DNA from: Pseudomonas fulva NBRC 16637 = DSM 17717
Lineage (GTDB): Bacteria; Pseudomonadota; Gammaproteobacteria; Pseudomonadales; Pseudomonadaceae
DNA length: 64,000 bases
Reading direction: 5' to 3'
NCBI RefSeq assembly: GCF_000730565.1
Contig: NZ_BBIQ01000019.1
Span: 1 to 64,000, forward strand
A program made the translations under genes and the position numbers. This document shows, in pieces, positions 1 to 6,807 of the stretch (the first letter of the stretch is position 1; each line of letters opens with the position of its first letter). Below the pieces are notes generated by a model that worked only from the letters and a program-made list of their open reading frames with translations, had not been told where the DNA came from and searched no databases.

Positions 1-48
1 GATCAAAAGCAAGAGCAAGATCAAGAGCAAGATCAAGATCAAGATCAA
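1..48. repeat. Hexamer tandem repeat (RAKCAA units)
   Basis: The left edge consists of eight consecutive 6-bp units: GATCAA (five copies, two interrupted by variants), GAGCAA (twice) and AAGCAA (once). The array starts at base 1, so it may extend beyond the window. No gene covers it here; if translated it would give a Lys/Ile/Ser-rich stretch, but no start or ribosome site is visible. Bases 49-165 hold nothing else I recognise. Confidence 0.7.
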
Positions 49-165
49 CAGCCAAACCGATAGCAGTGACCGTTATTTACAGGTAGGGGGTTAGTGAAGA
101 GGGTACCCTGCATAGCGATTGCTGATGATTAATCTACCTATCCACGATAGCAGCTGCACGGCCAT

Positions 166-423
166 TCAAGCCGTATGCACGGTCATCGCAACCAGCCTTC
201 CCACAATCGGCCTTACAATCAACACGCACACAAAAGCTACCGGCATCGCCAATCGATAAGCTTTCAGTACGTTGCTCATATAATCCTGATCGATTCCGGC
301 GTTGGCTGCCGTGATCACGAAACACATCAGCAATGCCATGATGGCCGACATGTAAAAGGCAAACACATACGGCGTGGCATTCACATGCAACCTGCGACGA
401 CGGCTTTGAGTGACATTAGTCAT
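166..423 (-). CDS. DUF2798 family small membrane protein
   Basis: This 85-residue protein has a basic N-terminus (RRRRLH around residues 8-13) followed by two hydrophobic helices at about residues 18-42 and 58-80, the architecture of the DUF2798 family of two-helix inner-membrane proteins of unknown function. The ATG at 423 follows an AGGAGG Shine-Dalgarno with 5-nt spacing, so the start is well supported. It is divergent from the LysR gene at 539, with about 115 bp between them, so that regulator may control it. No catalytic residues are visible. The family assignment is from overall pattern and length. Confidence 0.75.
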   Translation of the reverse strand: MTNVTQSRRRRLHVNATPYVFAFYMSAIMALLMCFVITAANAGIDQDYMSNVLKAYRLAMPVAFVCVLIVRPIVGRLVAMTVHTA

Positions 424-538
424 GCGACCTCCTGGAGTCCGATTGAGGCCTTACCCTATCAACCCACTGCGCTTCACCAGTAGACCGCTCCGCCTAACTC
501 CTTTATAAAGCAAAACTTACGAATCCCAAGGGCACAGC

Positions 539-1468
539 ATGGACCTGCTCAACGCCATCCGCAGCTTCATCAAGGTCGTCGAAGCCGGAAGTATCGCAGC
601 AGGTGCCCGCAGCCTGGGCATTACCCCAGCAGCTGTGAGCCAGAACCTGGCCCGGCTTGAAGGGCATTTGCAGGTCCGTTTGCTGACCCGCACAACGCGG
701 CGTATGACGCTGACTCCCGCCGGCACCCAGTACTACAAGCATGTCAGGCTGATAGAGCGTGACTTGGCGCGCGCTGAACAAGCGGTGATGACCCCGGAAA
801 GCGAACCTCAAGGTCGTTTGTGCATCGCGTCGACCTCTGCGTTCGGTCGTCACGTCCTGGCGCCCCTGATACCCGCGTTCAGCGTGCTGTACCCGCGCAT
901 TTCGATAGAACTGGTCATGAGCGACAGAAAGGTTGACCACGCACGTGAAGGTATCGATGTCAGCCTGCGCATCACGCCCCAGTTGGACGAGCACCTGATA
1001 GCCAAGCACATCGCCCGCATTCCTTTCGTCTGCTGTGCCGCACCAGGGTACCTGGCCAGTGCCGGCGTACCACAGACGCCGGAGGCGCTGCGCAATCACC
1101 GCTGTCTGGTGTTTCGCTACCCGGTCGATGGCCGTCTGTTGCGTTGGGGATTCATGCGTGATGGGCAGCGCCTGGAGCCCGAATTTGGCGACGTGCTCAT
1201 CTGCGACGACATCGATGCGCTGACGCAGATGGCGGTGCATGACGGCGGCATCACGCGCCTGGCAGCATTCATTGCCCGGCCGCACCTGGCTTGCGGTGCC
1301 CTGGTGCCGCTGTTCGAACATGGCCCTGACGGGCAGGCGTACGCGCAGACAGCACCCATGGACGTTTATCTCTGCGTGGCCGACCGCTTCGCACTCACGA
1401 GCAAGGTACACGCCTTCATGCACTACCTGCGCGACCACCTGGGCGAAGAGTGGCAAGTGCCAACATGA
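539..1468 (+). CDS. LysR-family transcriptional regulator
   Basis: The 309-residue protein has the LysR layout: an N-terminal winged helix-turn-helix over residues 1-60 (the AGSIAAGARSLGITPAAVSQ segment is the recognition region) and a periplasmic-binding-protein-like effector domain from about residue 90. It should bind DNA as a multimer and respond to a small molecule that cannot be named from sequence. The start ATG has AAGGG upstream. The gene is divergent from the DUF2798 gene, the usual position for a LysR target, so that membrane protein is the best guess for its regulon. It ends against a bidirectional terminator shared with fadL. Confidence 0.9.
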   Translation: MDLLNAIRSFIKVVEAGSIAAGARSLGITPAAVSQNLARLEGHLQVRLLTRTTRRMTLTPAGTQYYKHVRLIERDLARAEQAVMTPESEPQGRLCIASTSAFGRHVLAPLIPAFSVLYPRISIELVMSDRKVDHAREGIDVSLRITPQLDEHLIAKHIARIPFVCCAAPGYLASAGVPQTPEALRNHRCLVFRYPVDGRLLRWGFMRDGQRLEPEFGDVLICDDIDALTQMAVHDGGITRLAAFIARPHLACGALVPLFEHGPDGQAYAQTAPMDVYLCVADRFALTSKVHAFMHYLRDHLGEEWQVPT

Positions 1469-1493
1469 AAAAACCGCCACAAGGGCGGTTTTT
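1469..1493. terminator. Bidirectional rho-independent terminator
   Basis: A hairpin with arms AAAAACCGCC (1469-1478) and GGCGGTTTTT (1484-1493) and a 5-nt loop begins immediately after the LysR stop codon. The A-run and T-run on either side make it usable in both directions, fitting its place between the convergent LysR and fadL genes. Confidence 0.85.
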
Positions 1494-1510
1494 CAAGGTA
1501 ACGGTAACGA

Positions 1511-2776
1511 TCAGAAGCGGTAAGTGAGCGATGCCCCTACACCGTGCGCGCTGTTCTCGTACTTGGCACGGTAGGCGCCCTTGGTGGCGCTGACCTGATT
1601 GACCTTGGTGTCTTCTTCCCACAGGTAGGAATACGCCACGTCGATGGTCATGTCCTCGCTCGGGCTCCAGCCGGCGCCCAGGCTGAAGATCTTGCGATCG
1701 CCCGTGGGGATGCGCGGCGAACGGTCCTGGTTGTTGGTCGGCGATTGGTCGACCGTGAAGCCGGTACGCAGCACCCACTCCTTGTTGACCTTGTACGACG
1801 CACCCACGGCGTGGGCCCAGGTGTCATGCCAGTTCTGTTCTTCCGAAATGGTCTGGAAGGCAGAGCCGATCAATGGGCGCGGGACATCGTTCTGTACAGT
1901 GATGTCCTTCAGGCGGCTCCAGCGCGTCCAGGTGCTGCCAGCGTACAGCGTCCATTGGTCGTCGAGTTCATGCGTGACCGACAGGTCAACCGACTCCGGC
2001 GTCTTGATCTTGAGCGAGGCATCGAACTTGCTGCCGTTGAATGGCCCGATCAGCGGGGTGTTGACCTTGGTCTTGCCCTCGAGCTTGTAGTCGACCATGG
2101 AGTGATAGGTCAGGCCGATGCGCGTGCGGTCGGTGGCTTGCACCATCAGGCCGATGTTGTAGCCGACTGCGGTGTCGTCACCCTTGATCTTGACTTCACC
2201 GTCGTTGCGCCCAGGAGTGGCCGGGTTGATCAGGTTGGAACCCAGTTCGCCCTTGATCCGGTTGAAGGTCGGGCCGAAGCCGATCGATACCTTGTCATTG
2301 AAGGCATAGCTGACGGTAGGCTGGAACGTCACCACTTCCACGTGACTTTTCTTGCCCCAATAGCGGGCCGCGTCGTCACTGCCGTAATCGGTCACCAGAC
2401 CGAAGGGCACGTAGACACCGAAGCCGACGGTCCAGTGGTCGTCGATGGGCTTGACGTAGTAACCCATGGGTACGCCGACGACCGGTACCATGTCACCGTC
2501 AGTTTCCCCCCCAAGGTTGCTGCCAGGCCCCGAGATATCGGTTTTGGCGATGACCGCTGCGCCACCGACGGTGACCTGCTGGCGCTTGAGGCGGGACATG
2601 CCGGCCGGGTTGCCGTATACGGTGCTGGCATCCTCGGCAGAAGAGGAACGTCCCGCGAAACCTGTCCCCATGCTGCTGACGCTTTGTTCGTTCAACGCGA
2701 AGCCGCTGGCGAACAGTTGGCTCGATGCGAGCGCAACAGCAACGCCAAGGGAGGTTTTGAGCATTACTTTTTTCAT
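1511..2776 (-). CDS. fadL: FadL/OmpP1/TodX family outer-membrane transporter
   Basis: The 421-residue protein has a signal peptide (about residues 1-24) and a mature N-terminus beginning SGFALNEQS, characteristic of FadL proteins, whose N-terminal hatch plugs a 14-strand barrel. The conserved NPAG motif lies near residue 57, and the chain ends in an aromatic strand (LTYRF) typical of outer-membrane insertion. FadL proteins pass long-chain fatty acids or other hydrophobic compounds across the outer membrane by lateral diffusion. The ATG at 2776 has AAGGAG nine bases upstream. The gene appears monocistronic. Pseudomonas genomes have several FadL paralogues, so substrate is uncertain; fatty acid is the default. 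Confidence 0.9.
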   Translation of the reverse strand: MKKVMLKTSLGVAVALASSQLFASGFALNEQSVSSMGTGFAGRSSSAEDASTVYGNPAGMSRLKRQQVTVGGAAVIAKTDISGPGSNLGGETDGDMVPVVGVPMGYYVKPIDDHWTVGFGVYVPFGLVTDYGSDDAARYWGKKSHVEVVTFQPTVSYAFNDKVSIGFGPTFNRIKGELGSNLINPATPGRNDGEVKIKGDDTAVGYNIGLMVQATDRTRIGLTYHSMVDYKLEGKTKVNTPLIGPFNGSKFDASLKIKTPESVDLSVTHELDDQWTLYAGSTWTRWSRLKDITVQNDVPRPLIGSAFQTISEEQNWHDTWAHAVGASYKVNKEWVLRTGFTVDQSPTNNQDRSPRIPTGDRKIFSLGAGWSPSEDMTIDVAYSYLWEEDTKVNQVSATKGAYRAKYENSAHGVGASLTYRF

Positions 2777-2867
2777 TATTAGAACTCCTTGGGATCTCCG
2801 AGGCGAAAAGCTACCAACAAATCACGCGTCGCGCTATAGGCGCAATCGCAGGAGATAGAGCGGTTTT

Positions 2868-2882
2868 GTAGGACAATCCGAC
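2868..2882. promoter_or_regulatory. Candidate operator upstream of fadL
   Basis: GTAGGACAATCCGAC is a near-perfect inverted repeat (arms GTAGGA and TCCGAC, one mismatch, 3-nt spacer) about 90 bp upstream of the fadL start. Position and symmetry suit a dimeric regulator. I cannot name the protein. Confidence 0.3.
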
Positions 2883-2921
2883 TAAAAATTCCTTTTCTCA
2901 GTTGAGTCTGTAAGAACCGTC

Positions 2922-3404
2922 TCAAGAAGCTACTGGCAGTTTCTGATCAATGCAGGCTTGCCAGGCTTCGGTGAAGTCTCGCAAGCGACCCTGAGGGTTG
3001 AAAATCTGCCGCCAGATACGCGCCTGGCCCATCCGGTCGTCCACGGCAGGCAAGGTCACCACCTGGGCCTCCACAAGCAGCCAGGCAATGGCAGTGGCGT
3101 AGCGCAGGTTGACGGTGAGTTCCAGGTCGGGTCCGCCCAGGAAGGCATGTTGGCTGGCCAGGCCGCGTACACGGCTGGCCAAGTCTGGATCGCGTGCCAG
3201 GTAGTCGTCCCAGAGCGCCCGATGACGCTGATCATCTATGCGAAAGAGGCCATGCCCGCGTCTGCCGTGCAGCGCCGATCCCAAAGCCGACTGGCAGGCA
3301 GCGATGCCGAGCAACAACACTTCGGCGCTGGCGCAGTGACGGTCAAGGTAGATCAGTGTGGGCCTGATGACATGCTGACGTAGTTCTTTGGCCGCAATAC
3401 CCAT
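2922..3404 (-). CDS. Conserved hypothetical protein resembling phage proteins
   Basis: I place the start at the ATG at 3404, which has a GGGGG ribosome site, giving 160 residues; the reading frame continues upstream to 3488 without a better start. There is no signal peptide or membrane helix. The pattern ELRxxVIRPTLxYL near the N-terminus, the AExLLLGxAA segment, an HxxxWDxYL motif and the LRYATAIAWLL segment resemble, from memory, a family of small phage proteins found beside tail or lysis genes. No other phage gene is nearby, so it may be a domesticated remnant or a chromosomal relative. Function unknown. Confidence 0.55.
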   Translation of the reverse strand: MGIAAKELRQHVIRPTLIYLDRHCASAEVLLLGIAACQSALGSALHGRRGHGLFRIDDQRHRALWDDYLARDPDLASRVRGLASQHAFLGGPDLELTVNLRYATAIAWLLVEAQVVTLPAVDDRMGQARIWRQIFNPQGRLRDFTEAWQACIDQKLPVAS

Positions 3405-3629
3405 GGTGCCCCCGAGCAGTAAGGGACCGGCGGGCGCAGGCGCTTGGCAGCTGTGTGAACGGTCAGGCCCGCCGGAAGCGGCGTGCACCGCTCGAGTTGA
3501 AGTGTAGTGTGATAAGGGTGACGTAAAAGGCTGTTTTTAAATCGATTGCTGCCTGACAAGCCGAGCGATATACCCGAAGGCAATTACGCTGGATTTGTGC
3601 AGGCAAGCTGGGAGGGGGTGTATCTGATG

Positions 3630-3651
3630 GGTGAATGCCGCAGCATTCACC
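3630..3651 (-). terminator. Hairpin at the 3' end of the DUF3509-like gene
   Basis: A perfect 9-bp stem (GGTGAATGC / GCATTCACC, 4-nt loop) lies two bases past the stop codon of the gene on the minus strand. No T-run follows, so it may stabilise the transcript end rather than terminate efficiently. Confidence 0.4.
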
Positions 3652-3653
3652 GC

Positions 3654-3878
3654 TCACGCGGTGAGTGACTGGCGGGTACGGGCGATGACGGCCTGCAGCG
3701 GTTCGCTGCGGCTGTACTGCTCGTGGTACAGGCGTTCGGTATGGCAGGCGATACCGTGTTCGTCCACCAGCGTAAAGCTGAAGCTGCCTTTGCGGGGTGC
3801 GACGAGCAAGCATTTCAACGGCGAGAACGCCTGGGAAAGGGTACCGATTGCAGCCTGGATTTGATGTTGAGTTTGCAT
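3654..3878 (-). CDS. DUF3509-like small protein
   Basis: The 74-residue soluble protein begins MQTQHQIQAAIGTLSQAF. I choose the ATG at 3878 over an in-frame GTG at 3905 because the shorter form matches the size and N-terminal helix expected of DUF3509, a Pseudomonas-restricted family of unknown function. The pattern fits that family: an N-terminal helix ending in a segment like AFSPLKCLL, a two-strand segment (SFSFTLVDEHG), then a C-terminal helix. No catalytic residues, signal or membrane helix are visible. It stands alone, with a hairpin at its 3' end and a long gene-poor stretch upstream. Confidence 0.55.
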   Translation of the reverse strand: MQTQHQIQAAIGTLSQAFSPLKCLLVAPRKGSFSFTLVDEHGIACHTERLYHEQYSRSEPLQAVIARTRQSLTA

Positions 3879-4461
3879 ATTATTGGAGGTTCCTGCATTA
3901 AACACGGGAAGTAGATCCGTGCATCATAGAAACGTTCCAGTGACGTCTTTATTAAGGGACGAGAGAACCTGCTGGAACAAAGCAGCCAGAGGGAGCGCAA
4001 TCAATGGTGGGCGCTTGGGCTGACTGGTAGGTACTTCAGAGGGCAGGCAGCACGCGGAGCCAAGGTTCTAGGCCTTCGCGCGGGATCCTGATCAATTGGA
4101 CTCGTGATGGATGTCGCGGCAGCGTATCGGCTGCGGGCGAATCATCGAAAGGGCCGGTCCTGGTTTCAGCAGCGCGCTATTGGGAGAGCGAGTCTGCAAG
4201 GACACTGTGGGCCAGAATTGACTTTCAGCTTGGTACTAACGAGGCGCATCCTACCTGAGCCTTTCGGTGAAGGCAAGCCCTGATTGTGCGTGGGTAGCCG
4301 AGCAGTATGGCGCTTAATGCCGGCGGTGGGAAGGGGCCGAGCGTGCTCGAAGGGTGTCCTGGCCGCCTTGCTCACACACGAACGGATGCGCGGTTGATGT
4401 TTGTTCACACCGAAAGGAGGACGTGTATCAAACCTGTCCCACCTTTCGCTCCAGTCGCCAA

Positions 4462-4485
4462 TGACTTGACTAGCCAGTTAAGTCA
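4462..4485. repeat. 10-bp stem inverted repeat
   Basis: Arms TGACTTGACT and AGTTAAGTCA pair over ten positions with one G-T wobble and a 4-nt loop (AGCC). It is followed by an A-run, so on the minus strand it would have a U-rich lead-in rather than a tail. It could be an operator or RNA hairpin; nothing in the surrounding sequence decides. Confidence 0.45.
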
Positions 4486-4588
4486 ATGAAAAAAAACACT
4501 ATTTTTCGTTGGTGAAAAAATCGTCAGTTTGACAGAAGCCCCCGTAATTCGGGGCTTGGCGGGGGGGAATAGGGTGTTGTCCACCGAC

Positions 4589-4609
4589 TTATCCACAGGA
4601 ACTGTGGAT
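4589..4609. promoter_or_regulatory. DnaA-box palindrome
   Basis: TTATCCACA at 4589-4597 is a perfect match to the consensus DnaA box. It overlaps an 8-bp perfect inverted repeat, ATCCACAG-GAA-CTGTGGAT (4591-4609), so a second, imperfect box faces it. It lies about 210 bp upstream of the Sel1-type gene. Confidence 0.55.
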
Positions 4610-4817
4610 TGTCGCCGCCGCTTGCTCTAGTGCGGGGTTGGCGCCAAGCTGCCTCGGGTCTCGCCAAGAATCAGACCAGTTCGAATGACCATCCATCGTC
4701 TCGCAAACGTCAAGAAACAATCACATGAAATTTTTATAAAAAAAATCCTCAGGGTTAGGCCCGCACGTCGAAAACCGGTAGAGTGGCGCGCTTTTCGATT
4801 TGCCTGACCTGCCGCTC

Positions 4818-5234
4818 ATGAAGTCTCGCAGTAAACAACTTGCCAGCCCCATACCCTCGTCTGCAGAGCGTCCCGGACGGTTCACCCTGAAGGTTGCCCT
4901 ATGGCTACTCGACAGTTCGCGCCTGGGTGACAAGCCTCAGGTCAAGCACCTGGCTGGGCGGTTGCTCAAGCGTCCGGCGCGCGAGGGTGTGGTGGTAGCT
5001 CAAAGCCGTCTGGGGCAGATGCTTTGCCGCGATTGCGGCAGCGCCCGTGATCGGCGTATTGGCCATGACCTGCTACGCCAGGCCGCACGCGCTGGCGATT
5101 GTCGTGCCCAGGTGGAGTATGCCCGGGCGTGCCGGGCGTCTGCGCCCGAGCAGGCCCGTAGCTGGCTGGAATTGGCGGCCGGGAAGGGGTCCCAGGAGGC
5201 CCGTCGGCTACTGCGTCAGTGGTTTGGGCACTGA
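4818..5234 (+). CDS. Sel1-repeat-type small protein
   Basis: Starting at the ATG at 4818 (an in-frame TTG at 4800 is the only alternative) the product has 138 residues. The C-terminal half reads as two degenerate Sel1/TPR-like helical repeats: a LLRQAARAGDCRAQVEYA segment followed by ARSWLELAAGKGSQEARRLL, with the Ala/Gly spacing of Sel1 units. Such repeats mediate protein-protein contact; no enzyme activity is implied. The N-terminus is basic and has no clear signal peptide. It lies 88 bp upstream of rmuC on the same strand and may be cotranscribed with it. Confidence 0.7.
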   Translation: MKSRSKQLASPIPSSAERPGRFTLKVALWLLDSSRLGDKPQVKHLAGRLLKRPAREGVVVAQSRLGQMLCRDCGSARDRRIGHDLLRQAARAGDCRAQVEYARACRASAPEQARSWLELAAGKGSQEARRLLRQWFGH

Positions 5235-5322
5235 GGACCACCGCCTGTGACGGCGGCACGGGCAACCTGCCGGTCAGGCTGTTAAGCTTCAGCGAATTTG
5301 CCAGACAGTGACCGGGGTAGGC

Positions 5323-6807
5323 ATGACAGTGGATCTGGCCAGCATTCTGCTGGGCTTGGTGGCGGGCGCGGTGCCGTGCCTGGTGTGGGTCATGCAGCTT
5401 CAGCGTCGGCATGCAGCACGGCATGGCGAGCGTGCTTTGCTTGAAGAGCGTCTGAACGCAGCGCAGCTGGCCCAGGCCGGTTTGCAGGCGCAGCTCGAGG
5501 CCAGCCGTGATGAAGTCAGTGACCTCAGCGAAGCCAATACCCTCAAGCAGACGCAGCTGGCAGCCCAGGGGCGAGAGCTGGAGTTGCTGCAGATCGAGCG
5601 GGACAACGCCCGTGATGCGGCCCATGCCTGGAACCTGGAACGCGCGACTCGCGAGGCCGAGCAGCGTCGTCTGGAGTCCCAGGCCGCACGCCTCGAAGCC
5701 GAGCTGCGTGAACAGCAGGAAAGCCACCAGCAGCGTCTCGAAGACCTGCAGGAGGCCCGCGATACGCTGCGCGCCCAGTTTGCCGACATGGCCACCAAGA
5801 TCTTCGATGAGCGTGAGCAGCGCTTTGCTCAAACCAGCCAGCAGCACCTTGGCCAACTGCTCGACCCATTGAAGGAGCGTATCCAGGCGTTCGAAAAGCG
5901 TGTCGAGGAAAGTTACCAGCAGGAGGCCCGCGAGCGTTTTTCGCTGGGCAAGGAACTCGAGCGCCTGCAGCAACTCAACCTGCGTCTGTCCGATGAAGCG
6001 ACCAACCTCACCCAGGCGCTTAAGGGGCAGAAAACCCAGGGTAATTGGGGCGAGCTGATCCTGGAGCGCGTGCTCGAACACGCAGGGCTGGAGAAGGGTA
6101 GGGAGTACCAGACGCAGGTGAGCCTCAAGAGCGCTGACGGTGAGCGCTTCCAGCCAGATGTGCTGATCATGTTGCCGGGCAATAAGCAGGTGGTGGTCGA
6201 TGCCAAGGTCAGCCTGACGGCGTATCAGCAGTTCGTGTCAGGCAACGACGAGGCGGCGCTCAAGCAGCACGTCCAGTCGCTGCGCAGTCACGTCAAGGGC
6301 CTGTCGAGCAAGGACTACAGCCGCCTCGAAGGCCTGCACAGCCTGGATTTCGTACTGTTGTTCGTGCCCATCGAGGCCGCGTTCTCGGCGGCACTGCAGG
6401 CCGAGCCCAACCTGTTCCAGGAAGCCTTCGACCGGCAAATCGTCATCGTTAGCCCCACCACCTTGCTGGCCACCTTGCGGGTGATAGACAGCTTGTGGAA
6501 GCAGGAACGCCAAGGCCAGAACGCCCGGGAAATCGCCGAACGTGCCGGGTGGCTGTACGACAAGTTCGTGTTGTTCATCCAGGACCTGGATGAGCTGGGC
6601 AGCCGCCTGCAACAGGTGGACAAGGCCTATGCGGCAGCACGTAACAAACTGTGCGAAGGGCGCGGCAATCTCGTCAGTCGCAGCGAGCAGCTCAAGCTGC
6701 TCGGCGCCCGGGCCAGCAAAAGCCTGTCGCCCGACTTGCTCGAACGCGCCTTCGCCGATGAAGTGCCCGACCAGGCAGTTACTGCACCAGGCTCAGATGA
6801 CGGTTGA
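5323..6807 (+). CDS. rmuC: DNA recombination protein RmuC
   Basis: The 494-residue protein starts at the ATG at 5323, preceded by a G-rich ribosome site; a GTG at 5308 would add five residues. It has an N-terminal membrane helix (about residues 4-24), a long charged coiled coil rich in Glu/Gln/Arg (about 30-190), and the RmuC domain (about 230-450) with a GNWGELILERVLEHAGL segment and a DVLIMLP...VVDAKVSL segment resembling the core of restriction-like nucleases. RmuC limits inversions at short inverted repeats and is thought to be a nuclease. Its 3' end overlaps the convergent crbS gene by 29 bp. Confidence 0.95.
   Translation: MTVDLASILLGLVAGAVPCLVWVMQLQRRHAARHGERALLEERLNAAQLAQAGLQAQLEASRDEVSDLSEANTLKQTQLAAQGRELELLQIERDNARDAAHAWNLERATREAEQRRLESQAARLEAELREQQESHQQRLEDLQEARDTLRAQFADMATKIFDEREQRFAQTSQQHLGQLLDPLKERIQAFEKRVEESYQQEARERFSLGKELERLQQLNLRLSDEATNLTQALKGQKTQGNWGELILERVLEHAGLEKGREYQTQVSLKSADGERFQPDVLIMLPGNKQVVVDAKVSLTAYQQFVSGNDEAALKQHVQSLRSHVKGLSSKDYSRLEGLHSLDFVLLFVPIEAAFSAALQAEPNLFQEAFDRQIVIVSPTTLLATLRVIDSLWKQERQGQNAREIAERAGWLYDKFVLFIQDLDELGSRLQQVDKAYAAARNKLCEGRGNLVSRSEQLKLLGARASKSLSPDLLERAFADEVPDQAVTAPGSDDG

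Larger units (their letters stand above)
3879..4817. other. Gene-poor interval with inverted repeats
   Basis: About 940 bp without a convincing protein gene. Short reading frames here lack both family features and good starts. Contents: a 10-bp stem hairpin at 4462-4485; an A/T-rich inverted segment at about 4488-4507; a hairpin with arms AAGCCCC/GGGGCTT at about 4537-4558; and a DnaA-box palindrome at 4589-4609. Bases 4720-4745 are very A/T rich and could hold the promoter of the Sel1-type gene. An unannotated small RNA is possible but I cannot support one specifically. Confidence 0.5.

Noticed and set aside
4411..4464. AAAGGAGG followed by GTG and a 13-codon frame, a possible leader peptide
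   Set aside because: The spacing between the Shine-Dalgarno and the GTG is only 2 nt, and no attenuator or target gene follows.
4307..4489. 60-codon frame in the gene-poor interval
   Set aside because: No ribosome site at its start, no hydrophobic or domain pattern, and it ends inside a hairpin region.
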